A stretch of 63,768 nt of DNA from an uncultured Monoglobus sp. (GCA_947630135.1 CANRGH010000011.1:1-63768), one strand, 5' to 3'; shown: positions 51,968 through 61,907, counted from the stretch's first letter. Program-made: numbers and translations. Notes: generated from the sequence alone by a model not told the origin.

Positions 51968-52837
51968 TTAATCCTCCGGCGTCTCAAGCGTGATGTTGCC
52001 GAGGCGCGCGCCCCGAAAGTCGTTTAAAACTATATTCGCCGCGCGGAACGCGTCGATCTCGCCGCCGGACACGACGCAGCCGCGTTTTCTTCCGATCAGC
52101 TCAAGAAGCTCGTATTTATCCGCCTCGTCGGCCTTGCCGTCAAGCTTATACACCGTTTTGAGGCTCTCAAAATAATTTTCTTTAAGGTACCCCAAAAGCT
52201 CATACGCCAGATCCTCAACGTCGAGTATCTCGTCTTTGATGCCGCCCGTGAACGCAATTTTTCTCGCAACGTCCTCGCTCTCAAACTTGGGCCATAAAAT
52301 ACCCGGAGTGTCAAGAAGCTCGTATCTGCCCGCGATTTTTATCCACTGCTTGGTCTGCGTTATGCCCGGGCGGTCCCCGGTTTTCGCGGCGGCTCTGCCC
52401 GACAGACGGTTTATGAACGACGACTTGCCCACGTTGGGTATGCCGATCACCATCATTTTTACCGCGTGTCGCTGTATGCCCCGCTTCTCGTCGCGCAGGA
52501 ACTTGTCGCGCAGCACGGTCTCGATCGCGCCGTCAAGACTTTTTCTGAGTCCTTTGCCCGAGCGGCTGTCGGCCGCGACCGCGGTCAGCCCCAGACCGCC
52601 GAAATACTTGAGCCACTTGTCGGTGGCGGCCCTGTCGGCGATGTCCGCCTTGTTAAGCACGACGACTCTCGGCTTTGAGGCGGTTATTTTATCGGTCTCC
52701 GGATTGCGCGACGACAGCGGGATGCGGGCGTCAACAAGCTCGATCACAACGTCCACAAGCCTGAGATTATCCTTTATCATGCGGCGGGTCTTTGTCATAT
52801 GACCGGGGAACCACTGAAGCTGATATTGATTTTCCAT
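51968..52837 (-). CDS. rbgA: Ribosome biogenesis GTPase RbgA (YlqF)
   Basis: A 289-residue circularly permuted GTPase. The motif order is G4 (LNKAD), then G1 (GIPNVGKSSF) and G3 (DTPGILWP). The N-terminal QWFPGHMTKTRRMI is typical. It is required for late 50S subunit assembly, around L16, in B. subtilis. It starts after the lepB terminator, and no separate promoter is evident, so some read-through is likely. Confidence 0.96.
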   Translation of the reverse strand: MENQYQLQWFPGHMTKTRRMIKDNLRLVDVVIELVDARIPLSSRNPETDKITASKPRVVVLNKADIADRAATDKWLKYFGGLGLTAVAADSRSGKGLRKSLDGAIETVLRDKFLRDEKRGIQRHAVKMMVIGIPNVGKSSFINRLSGRAAAKTGDRPGITQTKQWIKIAGRYELLDTPGILWPKFESEDVARKIAFTGGIKDEILDVEDLAYELLGYLKENYFESLKTVYKLDGKADEADKYELLELIGRKRGCVVSGGEIDAFRAANIVLNDFRGARLGNITLETPED

Positions 52838-52874
52838 ACGTTTTCTCCTTGTTTTCGCTCAATTTTACAAAAAC

Positions 52875-52909
52875 GGACTGTATCACACTGTTCGCCGGTG
52901 ATACAGTCC
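52875..52909 (-). terminator. Terminator of lepB
   Basis: Perfect 12-bp stem GGACTGTATCAC/GTGATACAGTCC with an 11-nt loop; minus strand continues G then TTTTTG. Confidence 0.8.
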
Positions 52910-52916
52910 TCGTTTT

Positions 52917-54257
52917 TTAAGAAACAAATGTAAAGTTGTGATCCTTATCCTCAACGAGATACGAGGTCTCGATCGGATAAGCCACGGAGCCGAAATCGCC
53001 TATCGGCCAAAATCTGAACACCGCTCCGCCTATAATCTCGTCCTCGGGCACCTGTCCGAGCTCGCGGCTGTCCTTGCTGTTGTTTCTGTTGTCTCCCATT
53101 ACAAAGATCTTATCCTTCTCAACAACGATTGGGTTATCCTTGCTGTACCGACCGCTCGCTATAAGCTCCATGATATACGAGCCCGTGTGAGTTGTTTTTT
53201 CTTTGATATACGGCTCGTCAAGAAGCTGATCGTTAACGTAAACGTCACCCGTTTCAAAATCAATATAAACCGTGTCGCCCTCGGTGGCTATGACTCTCTT
53301 GACATACGGTCTGTCGGGGTCGCTCGCCGGCTCGAAAATCACGACGTCTCCCTTTTCGGGCTTATAGAAAAAGCGGTTCACATAAAGTCTGTCGTTCTCG
53401 TGAAGCGTGGGCTGCATCGACGCGCCCTGAACCTTTACCAGCGTGAACACAAAGTTTCTGATAAGCAAAGCCAGAACAATTGCTATGGCAATCGCCACAA
53501 CCCAGTCTCTGATCTCTTTAAGCATATTAATTTCTCCATCCTTCTTTTTGGTCTTTGCCTTCTTTTTCGGACTTTTTTCGGGAACGGACGCGTTCCGTTC
53601 CGCGTTTTGCCTCGGGGCGCTGCCGCCGCTCCGCGACGGGTTTCTCGAGCCGAAAACGTCCTGATCCTGCCGGGCCGCTGCTCCGCGCTGCGGCGCGGCC
53701 TTGTTATCCTTCGGGGTCGACGGCCGCTGTGGAACCGCCTCGGTGATCTTTGGCATCACCTGTGTCTGTCCGGGCTTTATCGTCTGCCGCTTTGAGGGCC
53801 TGTCCGCGCTTTGAGCGGGCGCCTCCGCGGGTCTGCGCCGAACTGCTCTGTTCTCCGTCTGGCGGGCCGCGCGCGCCGACGGTCTCTGCTGGTTGCTGAA
53901 AACGCTGTCGCTTGACGAAACCGTGGGAACGGGCTTCCGCGCCTGTGATCCCGCGGACGGACGCGCCGTCTGCGCCGCCGCCTCACTCGCTCTGATCCTC
54001 GCCATGCGTCTTGCCTTCGCCTCTTCCTCGGCCGCGAGCTGCTGCTGTATCTCAAGCTGACGGGCCTGTCGCCGCGCGCGGCGCTCCTCTATCTCCTTCA
54101 GCATTGAGTCGGCCCGGGCGTTTATTTCCGAACGCGCCTTTTCGATTGTCGGATCAACCGGGGAGGATGACCGCGAGGCCTTGCTCGCCGCCTCGTCTAA
54201 AATTCTGTCCAGATCAGCGCTGTTTCCTCCGGCGGAATTTCTGTTGTTATTATCCAT
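52917..54257 (-). CDS. lepB: Signal peptidase I with long disordered N-terminal extension
   Basis: A 446-residue type I signal peptidase, cutting signal peptides outside the membrane. The enzyme part is residues 246-446: membrane helix about 252-270, catalytic Ser280 in QGASMQPT, Lys320 in YVKRVIA, and MGDNRNNSKDSR. In front lies a 240-residue cytoplasmic extension: a charged helical part (45-95, many Arg, Glu, Ala), then a Pro/Ser/Arg/Gln-rich disordered part and a Lys run (231-239). Usual homologues have only a short N terminus. AGGGGT precedes ATG 54257, and base composition is like the rest. Confidence 0.93.
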   Translation of the reverse strand: MDNNNRNSAGGNSADLDRILDEAASKASRSSSPVDPTIEKARSEINARADSMLKEIEERRARRQARQLEIQQQLAAEEEAKARRMARIRASEAAAQTARPSAGSQARKPVPTVSSSDSVFSNQQRPSARAARQTENRAVRRRPAEAPAQSADRPSKRQTIKPGQTQVMPKITEAVPQRPSTPKDNKAAPQRGAAARQDQDVFGSRNPSRSGGSAPRQNAERNASVPEKSPKKKAKTKKKDGEINMLKEIRDWVVAIAIAIVLALLIRNFVFTLVKVQGASMQPTLHENDRLYVNRFFYKPEKGDVVIFEPASDPDRPYVKRVIATEGDTVYIDFETGDVYVNDQLLDEPYIKEKTTHTGSYIMELIASGRYSKDNPIVVEKDKIFVMGDNRNNSKDSRELGQVPEDEIIGGAVFRFWPIGDFGSVAYPIETSYLVEDKDHNFTFVS

Positions 54258-54334
54258 AATAATTACCCCTGTTTTTCACTTGTTAAAATGCCAAAGAGTG
54301 GTGATTAAAAATAACCACCACCGCGTTTTGACTA

Positions 54335-54676
54335 TTAAAGCTTTTCCTTGATCTTGGCAGCCTTACCCGCTCTGTCGCGCAGATAGTAAAGCTTGGCGCG
54401 CCTTACTCTACCGTGTCTTACGACCTCGATACGGTCGATCTTGGGCGAGTTGACAGGGAACGTCCTCTCAACGCCTACGCCGTATGAAATACGTCTTACG
54501 GTGAATGTCTCCTGAATGCCGCCGTGGTTTTTCTTGATAACGGCGCCCTCAAACATCTGAACTCTTTCTCTGTTGCCCTCTTTTACCTTAACGTAAACGC
54601 GAACCGTGTCGCCTATCGCAAGCTTGGGCAGATCCGTTCTGATTTGTTCCTGTGTGATTTGCTGTAAAATGTCCAT
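54335..54676 (-). CDS. rplS: 50S ribosomal protein L19
   Basis: A 113-residue L19 of normal length with [13 protein letters not shown] and the C-terminal [21 protein letters not shown] 54676 follows AAAGGA; the frame is open to 54712 but that start has no site. It is the first gene of the rplS-lepB-rbgA-rnhB-yraN neighbourhood. Confidence 0.98.
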   Translation of the reverse strand: MDILQQITQEQIRTDLPKLAIGDTVRVYVKVKEGNRERVQMFEGAVIKKNHGGIQETFTVRRISYGVGVERTFPVNSPKIDRIEVVRHGRVRRAKLYYLRDRAGKAAKIKEKL

Positions 54677-54750
54677 TAAAAAAATCCTTTCTATTATACC
54701 ATTCTTAGACATTCATGCCCGAAGGGACAGCGGACTGTCTGATATTAACT
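54677..54750 (-). promoter_or_regulatory. Leader of rplS, possible L19 leader
   Basis: About 70 nt between the promoter and the rplS ATG contain a short hairpin-forming stretch (GTCCGCTG... CCCTTCGGG). Firmicute L19 genes often carry a structured autoregulatory leader; I cannot confirm the fold by eye. Confidence 0.3.
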
Positions 54751-54755
54751 ATATT

Positions 54756-54784
54756 ATAGTAACATATATTCGGTAAAAGTGCAA
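54756..54784 (-). promoter_or_regulatory. SigA promoter of rplS
   Basis: Minus strand: TTGCAC (54779-54784), 17-bp spacer ending TGT, TACTAT (54756-54761). Confidence 0.75.
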
Positions 54785-54865
54785 GTTTTTTTGCGAAAAA
54801 TATAATTTTCGATTAAATTAACCAAAATTGCTCATGATGATTTTGCCCGAGTTGTGAAAAATAAA

Positions 54866-55792
54866 CTATTCCTCCTCATCCTCGGGCGATATTATCGCGT
54901 CCACAAATTCCCGCGGGTCAAACGGCTCTATATCGTCGATCTTCTCGCCGACGCCGATAAACTTCACCGGAATATTATAGTCGTTCTTGATCGCCAGAAC
55001 TATGCCGCCCTTAGCCGTTCCGTCGAGCTTCGTGAGGATTATGCCGGTTATGTCGGCGGCCTCTTTGAACTGCTCGGCCTGCTGAACGGCGTTCTGACCG
55101 GTCGTGGCGTCAAGCACAAGCAGTACCTCTTTGCTTGACTCCGGAAGCTCGCGGTCAAGTATGCGGTATATCTTTTTAAGCTCTGCCATGAGGTTCTTTT
55201 TGTTGTGGAGCCGTCCCGCTGTGTCGCACAGCAGCACGTCAATTCCTCTGGCCTTTGCCGCGTTCACCGCGTCGAATATGACCGCGGCGGGGTCCGAGCC
55301 CTCCTGCTGCTTTATAATGCCGACGCCGGCCCTGTCGGCCCAGACCTCAAGCTGCTCGATCGCCGCAGCGCGGAAGGTGTCGGCCGCCGCGATGAGCACC
55401 GATTTGCCCTGATTTTTATACATGTTCGCCAGCTTGCCGATCGACGTGGTCTTGCCCACGCCGTTAACCCCGATAACCATAATGACCGCGGGAGTTCCAT
55501 AAAGCTCGACCGAGTTGTCGCCCTCGGTGAGTATCTCGGCCATTATGCGGTTAAGCTCGCCGCGGAGCTCGCCGCTGTCGCGCAGGGTCTTTTCCTCCGC
55601 GGCCCCGCGCAGCCTCTCGATTATATCCATCGAGGTGTTAACGCCCAGGTCCGCTGTTATCAGCGCCTCCTCGAGCTCGTCGAACAGATCGTCGTCGATC
55701 TTTCTGAACGATTTTATGACCGTGTTGAACTTATCGTTGATCGAGTCTCTTGTCTTGCTTAAACTGTTTTTTAATTTGTTGAATAATCCCAT
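54866..55792 (-). CDS. ftsY: Signal recognition particle receptor FtsY
   Basis: A 308-residue SRP GTPase that docks nascent membrane proteins to the translocon. It has the short N terminus without a long acidic domain, the NG domain with GVNGVGKTTSIGKLA, DTAGRLHNK and TKLDGTAKGG. The ATG shares a base with the smc stop (TAATG). smc-ftsY order is typical of Firmicutes. Confidence 0.97.
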   Translation of the reverse strand: MGLFNKLKNSLSKTRDSINDKFNTVIKSFRKIDDDLFDELEEALITADLGVNTSMDIIERLRGAAEEKTLRDSGELRGELNRIMAEILTEGDNSVELYGTPAVIMVIGVNGVGKTTSIGKLANMYKNQGKSVLIAAADTFRAAAIEQLEVWADRAGVGIIKQQEGSDPAAVIFDAVNAAKARGIDVLLCDTAGRLHNKKNLMAELKKIYRILDRELPESSKEVLLVLDATTGQNAVQQAEQFKEAADITGIILTKLDGTAKGGIVLAIKNDYNIPVKFIGVGEKIDDIEPFDPREFVDAIISPEDEEE

Positions 55793-58700
55793 TACTCGCT
55801 CACCTCGTCAATATTTAATGATAATAATTTGGACACGCCTTTTTCCTGCATGGTCACGCCGTAAAGCACATTGGCGGCCTCCATCGTTCCCCTCTTGTGG
55901 GTAACGACGATAAACTGCGTCTTCTCGCTGTACCGCTTGAGATACGCCGCGAAACGATAAACGTTAACGTCGTCAAGCGCGGCCTCGACCTCGTCGAGTA
56001 TGCAGAACGGCGTGGGCCGCACGTTTAAGATCGCAAACAGCAGCGCAATCGCGGACAGCGCCTTCTCGCCGCCCGAAAGCAGCGTCAGGCTCTGGAGCTT
56101 TTTGCCCGGCGGCTGCGCCTCGATCTCTATTCCGCTCTCAAGCACGTTGTCGGGATCGGACAGCGTGAGCTTCGCGCGTCCGCCGCCGAACAGGCTGGCG
56201 AACACCTTGTTGAAGTTCTCGTTTATCTTAACGAACTGCTCCGCGAACTGCGTTTTCATTATGCTCATCATCTCGGCGATGATTTTCTTAAGCTCCTTTT
56301 TGGATTTGTTGAGGTCGTCGACCTGCGCGGTCAGGAAATCGGCGCGCTCCTTAACGCTCTTATACTCCTCTATGGCCTCGACGTTTATGCTGCCGAGGTT
56401 CCTGATCTGCCGCCTCAGCGCGTTAACGCGCTTTGTCGCGGCCTCAAAGTCAAAATCGCTGAGGTCGCGGCCTTCCTTGGCGTCGCTGTAGGTCAGCTCG
56501 TATTCCTCCCAAAGGCGGTTGATTATGCTCTCAAGCTCGGAGTCGATATTTTCATAGCCCGAGCGGGCCTTGGTGTGGACGTTTGAAAGCTCCATAAGAC
56601 TGTCGCGCACGTCGTTGACCGCCTCCTGCTGCTGCTTGACTCGGCTTTCGGTCTCGCGGCGCTTTTCCGTCATGCCGCTCAAAGACACGGCCAAATTCTT
56701 AAGGGCCTCCTCGTTGCTCTCGGCGCTCGCCTCAAAGCTTTTGATCTCGGCGGCGGTTTTCTCTATATGTTTTTCAAGGCCGCGTATCTCGTCAAGCCGC
56801 GAGGCGGTCGATGAAATGATCTGCGCCTTCTCGTTGTTCACGCTTCGGATCTTATCGTTTGTCTGCTCTATATCCTTTATCACCGAATTGCGCCTGATCG
56901 TCAGATCCAGAAGGGCGCGGCTGATCTTTTCGTTCTCGCCGCTCAATAAAGCATACGATTTCTCGCGCTTGTCGGCCGCCCTGCTCAGTTCCTCGGTCTC
57001 CGCCTCAAGCCTGTCCGCGATCAGCGAGGCCTCGCTGATCTCCTTTTTTACCGAGGCGATGCTTTTGTTCAGCTCCTCAAGCTCGGCCGCCATTTTTTCG
57101 CGGTCCGCGCCGCTCGACTCGATAACGCTGCTCAAATGTCCGCGCTCCGAAGTGAGCCGCGCCAGCTCCTCGCCGCATTCCGAAAGCCTGCTGTTGTTGT
57201 TCTTAATATCCTCAAGAAGGTCGGCCGCCTCGATCGACAGCTTGTTTATGCTCTTGGCCTGATTTGCGATATCCTTTTCGGCGGATTTTATTTTTTCCTC
57301 AAGCTCGGTTATCTCGCTCACTCTTGACAGCGAGCCGATCGACTTCAGCGCGCTGCCGCCTGTCATGGCGCCGCCCGGCTGAACAACGTCTCCGCCCAAC
57401 GTGACGATTCTGAACTTATAGCCGCATTTTTTGCCCATTGCGGCGGCGTTGTCAATGTTGTCAACGATTACCACCGGCCCGAGAATGTTGCTCACTATCT
57501 CGGAATATTTCTCGTCATGCTCCACCAGCGACTCGGCCGTGCCTATAAAGCCGGGCAGCTTTTCCGCCTTTTTATCCTCAAGGCCGCGTCCGCGGATGTT
57601 GGAAATCGGAAGGAACGTCGCGCGTCCCAGCCGACGGTCCTTCAAATATTTTATCGCGCGCTTCGCGTCCTCGGCGTCGTCGGTGACTATGTTCTGTGCC
57701 GCGCTGCCCAGCGCGGTCTCGATCGCCGTTATGTACTTCCTGTCGGTCTTGATGAGCTGGGACAGCGGGCCGTGTATCCCCGCGCTGAGCCTGCCGCTCT
57801 TAAAGGCGGCCATGACTCCTCTGACGCCGCGGCTGTAACCCTCCAGATCGCGCTCCATAGTCTCAAGCATTTTCTTTCTTGACGATATTTCACCGAGCTT
57901 CAGCGTGCTTTGATTTTTGCGGTTGATCATCTTCTGCATCTCGGCGTTTTTGGCGCCGTAGAGCTCGTCCGATTTATTCGTCTCGGCCTTCAGAGTCTCG
58001 GCGTAGGCCTCGGTTTTATCGATCTCGCCGTCAAGCTCGCCGAGCCGCTTTTTCATCTCGTTCAATGACGAGCTCTTGTTTTCAAGCTCGTCTTTTATCA
58101 CGTCCGCGCGGGACACAAAGCTGTCCAGAAGGATCTGCCTGCTTGAGATCTCGCTCCGCTTGCCGCCCGCCTCGGCGGTCTTTTCGATTATTTCGGCGCG
58201 CAGCTCCTCAAGCGCCTTGCTCTCCTCGCTGACGTCAAGACCCGATTTGCGCGACTTTTCCGAAAGTTCCTCCGCGCTTTTCTCAAGCGCCACGCTTTGT
58301 GAGCCCAAAGACTCAAGCGCGGATTTCAGTTCCTCGATTTGCTTGTCCAGCTCCATAGCGCGTTTGTCGCCGCCGCTTATCTCATTTTTCAGGCGGTCGA
58401 TCGTGCCCTCGGAGTGGCTTATCTCGTTTTCGGCCAGGCTTATTTTACCGCGTATCTCGTGCCCCTCCGCGGTGAGGGCCTTTTCGGTCTCGCGGCCCTT
58501 CTCGGTGTCCGCGTCGATTTTTTCCATCTCGGAATAGAGCGCCTCGACCTTTTTGTCATTGTCGGCGATCTCTCCGCGCATTTTTTCCATCTGGCCCTCA
58601 TAGATCTCAATATCGGCGGCGAGCTTTTTCATTGCCTCGCGCTTTTTCTCGATATTGATGACCGAGGCATTGATCTCAAGGTCCTTCATCTCGTCGCGCA

Positions 58701-59352
58701 GGACCAGATATTTTTTCGCCTTCTCTGACTGCCGTCTTAGGGGCTCAAGCTGATTTTCAAGCTCGCCTAAAATATCCTCAATCCTCGTTATGTTGTCAGC
58801 GGTGCGCTCAAGCTTGCGCTCCGCCTCGATCTTTCTGTATTTGTATTTTGAAATTCCCGACGCTTCCTCAAAGATATGGCGGCGGTCCTCCGACTTAGTG
58901 CTCAGGATATTGTCGATCTGGCCCTGACCGATGATCGAATATCCGTCGCGTCCGAGACCCGTGTCCATAAACAGCTCGTGCACGTCCTTCAAGCGGCACA
59001 GGGTCTTGTTTATGTAATACTCGCTCTCGCCGCTGCGGTAAAGGCGCCGCGAGACCCGTATCTCTGGAAAGTCAATGTTGAATATGCCGCTCTCGTTGTC
59101 AAGATTAAGGACGACCTCGGCAAAGCCCAAAGCCTTTCGGCTTTCGGTTCCCGCGAATATTACGTCCTCCATGCGGCTGCCGCGAAGGGACTTTATGCTC
59201 TGCTCGCCCATTACCCAGCGGATCGCGTCCGAAATATTGCTCTTTCCCGAGCCGTTCGGGCCCACTATCGCGGTGATCCCCGAGTTGAAATCCAGATAAA
59301 TCTTGTCGGCGAAGGACTTAAAGCCCTGCATCTCAATGCTTTTTAATATCAT
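55792..59352 (-). CDS. smc: Chromosome segregation protein SMC
   Basis: A 1186-residue SMC of normal length. Walker A GPNGSGKSNISDAI is near residue 32, then a long coiled coil. The hinge spans about residues 515-650 (GPLSQLIKTDRKY, GGDVVQPGGAMTGGS), followed by the returning coil. The signature LLSGGEKALSAIALLFA and Walker B FCILDEVEAALDD lie at the C-terminal head. It dimerises and loads on DNA with ScpAB, which are not in this window. It starts 38 nt after the Clp gene. Confidence 0.98.
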   Translation of the reverse strand: MILKSIEMQGFKSFADKIYLDFNSGITAIVGPNGSGKSNISDAIRWVMGEQSIKSLRGSRMEDVIFAGTESRKALGFAEVVLNLDNESGIFNIDFPEIRVSRRLYRSGESEYYINKTLCRLKDVHELFMDTGLGRDGYSIIGQGQIDNILSTKSEDRRHIFEEASGISKYKYRKIEAERKLERTADNITRIEDILGELENQLEPLRRQSEKAKKYLVLRDEMKDLEINASVINIEKKREAMKKLAADIEIYEGQMEKMRGEIADNDKKVEALYSEMEKIDADTEKGRETEKALTAEGHEIRGKISLAENEISHSEGTIDRLKNEISGGDKRAMELDKQIEELKSALESLGSQSVALEKSAEELSEKSRKSGLDVSEESKALEELRAEIIEKTAEAGGKRSEISSRQILLDSFVSRADVIKDELENKSSSLNEMKKRLGELDGEIDKTEAYAETLKAETNKSDELYGAKNAEMQKMINRKNQSTLKLGEISSRKKMLETMERDLEGYSRGVRGVMAAFKSGRLSAGIHGPLSQLIKTDRKYITAIETALGSAAQNIVTDDAEDAKRAIKYLKDRRLGRATFLPISNIRGRGLEDKKAEKLPGFIGTAESLVEHDEKYSEIVSNILGPVVIVDNIDNAAAMGKKCGYKFRIVTLGGDVVQPGGAMTGGSALKSIGSLSRVSEITELEEKIKSAEKDIANQAKSINKLSIEAADLLEDIKNNNSRLSECGEELARLTSERGHLSSVIESSGADREKMAAELEELNKSIASVKKEISEASLIADRLEAETEELSRAADKREKSYALLSGENEKISRALLDLTIRRNSVIKDIEQTNDKIRSVNNEKAQIISSTASRLDEIRGLEKHIEKTAAEIKSFEASAESNEEALKNLAVSLSGMTEKRRETESRVKQQQEAVNDVRDSLMELSNVHTKARSGYENIDSELESIINRLWEEYELTYSDAKEGRDLSDFDFEAATKRVNALRRQIRNLGSINVEAIEEYKSVKERADFLTAQVDDLNKSKKELKKIIAEMMSIMKTQFAEQFVKINENFNKVFASLFGGGRAKLTLSDPDNVLESGIEIEAQPPGKKLQSLTLLSGGEKALSAIALLFAILNVRPTPFCILDEVEAALDDVNVYRFAAYLKRYSEKTQFIVVTHKRGTMEAANVLYGVTMQEKGVSKLLSLNIDEVSE

Positions 59353-59390
59353 GTTTTATTCTCCGAATAAATATTTTGCGGAATTACGCG

Positions 59391-61757
59391 TCAATCCCCG
59401 AGAAGCTCCACGTTTATCTTGTCGCCGCGCGCGTCCACCCGTGCGGTCATGCCGTGAGCGAGTTTGCCGCCGATAAGCAGCCGCGCCAGCTCATCCTCAA
59501 TATTCTTTTCGATATACCTGCGCATCGGGCGCGCGCCGTAAAGCCTGTCGTATGACTTTTCAACGACCAGCGCCTTCGCGTTTTCCGAAACATCAAGCGT
59601 GATCTCCTTTTCGCGGAGCCCCGCGCGGAGATCGTCGAGCATCAGATCGACAATGTCCACAAGCTCCTCTTTTTTAAGCTCACTGAAAATGATCACATCG
59701 TCAACGCGGTTCAAAAACTCGGGTCTGAACAGCTGCTTCAGCGCCCTCTCGATCTTGATGCGCGTTGCCTCCTCGGCCTCGTTGAAGCCGACCACGTTTG
59801 ACTTGTTGTCGCTTCCGGCGTTTGAGGTCATTATTATTATCGTGTTTTCAAACGACACGACCTTGCCGTGACTGTCGGTGATCCTGCCGTCGTCGAGGAT
59901 TTGCAGCAGAATGTTGAACACGTCCTCATGGGCCTTTTCGATCTCGTCAAGCAGCACCACGCTGTAAGGCCTGCGGCGGATCTTCTCGGTAAGCTGCCCC
60001 GCCTCGTCATAGCCGACATAGCCCGGAGGCGAGCCGATTATTTTTGAAACCGAGTGCTTTTCCATGTATTCCGACATGTCGAGGCGTATCAGCGACTCCT
60101 CGCCGTCGAACACCTCGCGCGCGATCTGCTTGGCGAGCTCGGTTTTTCCGACTCCCGTGGGGCCAACGAAAATAAACGATACCGGTCTGCGTTTCAGGTT
60201 TATTCCGGCCCTCTTGCGCCTGATGGCGTTGGCCGCTCCGCTCACAGCCTCGTCCTGTCCGATAACGCCCTTGTGCAGGCGATTCTCAAGGTCCGTGAGC
60301 CGCTCGGACTCATACTCCGTGATGTGCTTCACCGGAATTTTGGTCCAATTTTCAATAACCGCCGCGATGTCCTCGGGTTCGAGATATTTCACGGCCGACT
60401 TCTCAACCTCGGCGATCTTTGCCTTAAGCTGCAGCTCATGCACCTTGAGATCGGCGGCCTCCTGATAATTATCTGCCTCGGCCGCCGCGTCCTTTTTGGA
60501 GATCGTTTTCCCGAGCTCGGTGTTCAGCTTCTCAAGCTCGATAAGCTCGCGGTTGTTAAGGTTTACCTTGCTGGCCGCCTCGTCGATAACGTCGATCGCC
60601 TTGTCGGGCAGAAATCTGTCCTGAATGTACCGCTCGGAAAGCACCGCCGCGGTTCTTATTATCTCGTCGGTGATCTTCACCTTATGATAGCTTTCGTAAT
60701 AATTCTTTATTCCCTTTAAAATCTCGATCGTCTCGTCGACCGTCGGCTCGTCAATCATAACGGTCTGGAACCTGCGCTCTAAGGCCGAGTCCTTCTCGAT
60801 ATGCTTTCTGTACTCGTCGATCGTGGTCGCGCCGATCACCTGGATCTCGCCCTTTGAAAGCGCGGGCTTTAAGATGTTTCCGGCGTTCATGCCGCCTTCG
60901 GCGTCTCCGGCGGAGGCGATCGTGTGTATCTCGTCGATCACAAGCACGATATTGCCCGCCCGTTTTACTTCTTCAATAATGTTCTTGAGCCTCGACTCAA
61001 ACTGGCCGCGGAACTGTGTGCCCGCGATAACCGAGGTCATATCGAGCAGGTATATCTCGGTGTTCATAAGCTTGTGCGGAACCTCGCCGTTTGCGATCCT
61101 CAGTGCGAGGCCCTCGGCGATCGCGGTCTTTCCCACGCCGGGCTCGCCGATCAAGCAGGGATTGTTCTTGGTGCGGCGGTTGAGTATCTGAATTGTCCGC
61201 TCGATCTCGGTATCTCTGCCGATAACAGCGTCGATCCCACCGACCGCAGCCTTGGCGGTAAGGTTCACGCCGTAGGTGTCAAGCATGCGGTTCTTTTTGC
61301 GCTGCTTTTCCCTGACGGCCTTTCTCGGCCCGCCGCGGTTCTCGCCCTGCGGCTCCTGCCGTGGGCCGCCCATAAAGCTCCCGAACAGGCTGAACGGATT
61401 GCGCTGTCTGCTGCGGCTCATCGGCTCCTCGCCGCTTTTGTCATCGTCCGGCTCTTCCTCGGCTGCCTCCATTGAAACAATGTCCGCGTCGCCACTGAGC
61501 TCCTGGCGCAGCATGTTTATGCTCTCGCCTATGTCAAAATCGTCGCCCATCTCGTCGAGCACATCCTTCATCTCGCCGTTGAGACGGTCCATTTCCTCGG
61601 CGTCTATTCCCATTTTGCTCAGAATATTATCTATCGGGCCCAGGTTCAGCTCCTTCGCACACGACAGGCAATAGCCCTCGTTGCGCTGGGAACCGTCCGG
61701 GCTTATTTTTGAAATAAACACAACAGCAATATTTTTATGGCATCTGCAGCAAAGCAT
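59391..61757 (-). CDS. ClpE-like Clp ATPase with N-terminal zinc finger
   Basis: A 788-residue two-ring Clp ATPase. Instead of the usual double Clp N domain it begins with a small zinc finger (Cys3-x2-Cys6 and Cys30-x2-Cys33), followed by an acidic and a basic linker (about 45-165). AAA1 has GEPGVGKTAIAEG, the middle has a short UVR-like helical part, and AAA2 has GPTGVGKTELAKQIA. This layout is that of ClpE, which unfolds proteins for ClpP. The start is ATG 61757 with AGGAGGGG; 61778 has no site. No CtsR-type operator is visible upstream. Confidence 0.9.
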   Translation of the reverse strand: MLCCRCHKNIAVVFISKISPDGSQRNEGYCLSCAKELNLGPIDNILSKMGIDAEEMDRLNGEMKDVLDEMGDDFDIGESINMLRQELSGDADIVSMEAAEEEPDDDKSGEEPMSRSRQRNPFSLFGSFMGGPRQEPQGENRGGPRKAVREKQRKKNRMLDTYGVNLTAKAAVGGIDAVIGRDTEIERTIQILNRRTKNNPCLIGEPGVGKTAIAEGLALRIANGEVPHKLMNTEIYLLDMTSVIAGTQFRGQFESRLKNIIEEVKRAGNIVLVIDEIHTIASAGDAEGGMNAGNILKPALSKGEIQVIGATTIDEYRKHIEKDSALERRFQTVMIDEPTVDETIEILKGIKNYYESYHKVKITDEIIRTAAVLSERYIQDRFLPDKAIDVIDEAASKVNLNNRELIELEKLNTELGKTISKKDAAAEADNYQEAADLKVHELQLKAKIAEVEKSAVKYLEPEDIAAVIENWTKIPVKHITEYESERLTDLENRLHKGVIGQDEAVSGAANAIRRKRAGINLKRRPVSFIFVGPTGVGKTELAKQIAREVFDGEESLIRLDMSEYMEKHSVSKIIGSPPGYVGYDEAGQLTEKIRRRPYSVVLLDEIEKAHEDVFNILLQILDDGRITDSHGKVVSFENTIIIMTSNAGSDNKSNVVGFNEAEEATRIKIERALKQLFRPEFLNRVDDVIIFSELKKEELVDIVDLMLDDLRAGLREKEITLDVSENAKALVVEKSYDRLYGARPMRRYIEKNIEDELARLLIGGKLAHGMTARVDARGDKINVELLGD

Positions 61758-61789
61758 TATACCCCTCCTATTTGCCAATATATTTATAC

Positions 61790-61818
61790 ATTATAGCACA
61801 ACAAAATTCTTTTCGCAA
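61790..61818 (-). promoter_or_regulatory. SigA promoter of the Clp-smc-ftsY run
   Basis: Minus strand: TTGCGA (61813-61818), 17-bp spacer ending TGC, TATAAT (61790-61795). Confidence 0.78.
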
Positions 61819-61878
61819 CAATAATATTAATAAAGTTTTTGCCATTCTGTAAATTTTGTAAAAATATAATATGTAATC

Positions 61879-61907
61879 TTGAACTTTTTTCGGATTTGTG
61901 GTATAAT
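61879..61907 (+). promoter_or_regulatory. SigA promoter of the MocR-type gene
   Basis: TTGAAC (61879-61884), 17-bp spacer ending TGG, TATAAT (61902-61907). Confidence 0.8.

Noticed and set aside
54298-54321. GTGGTG...CACCAC inverted repeat as terminator of rplS
   Set aside because: A short stem with no real T tract on the minus strand; it may be leaky at best, and lepB is probably read from the same transcript.
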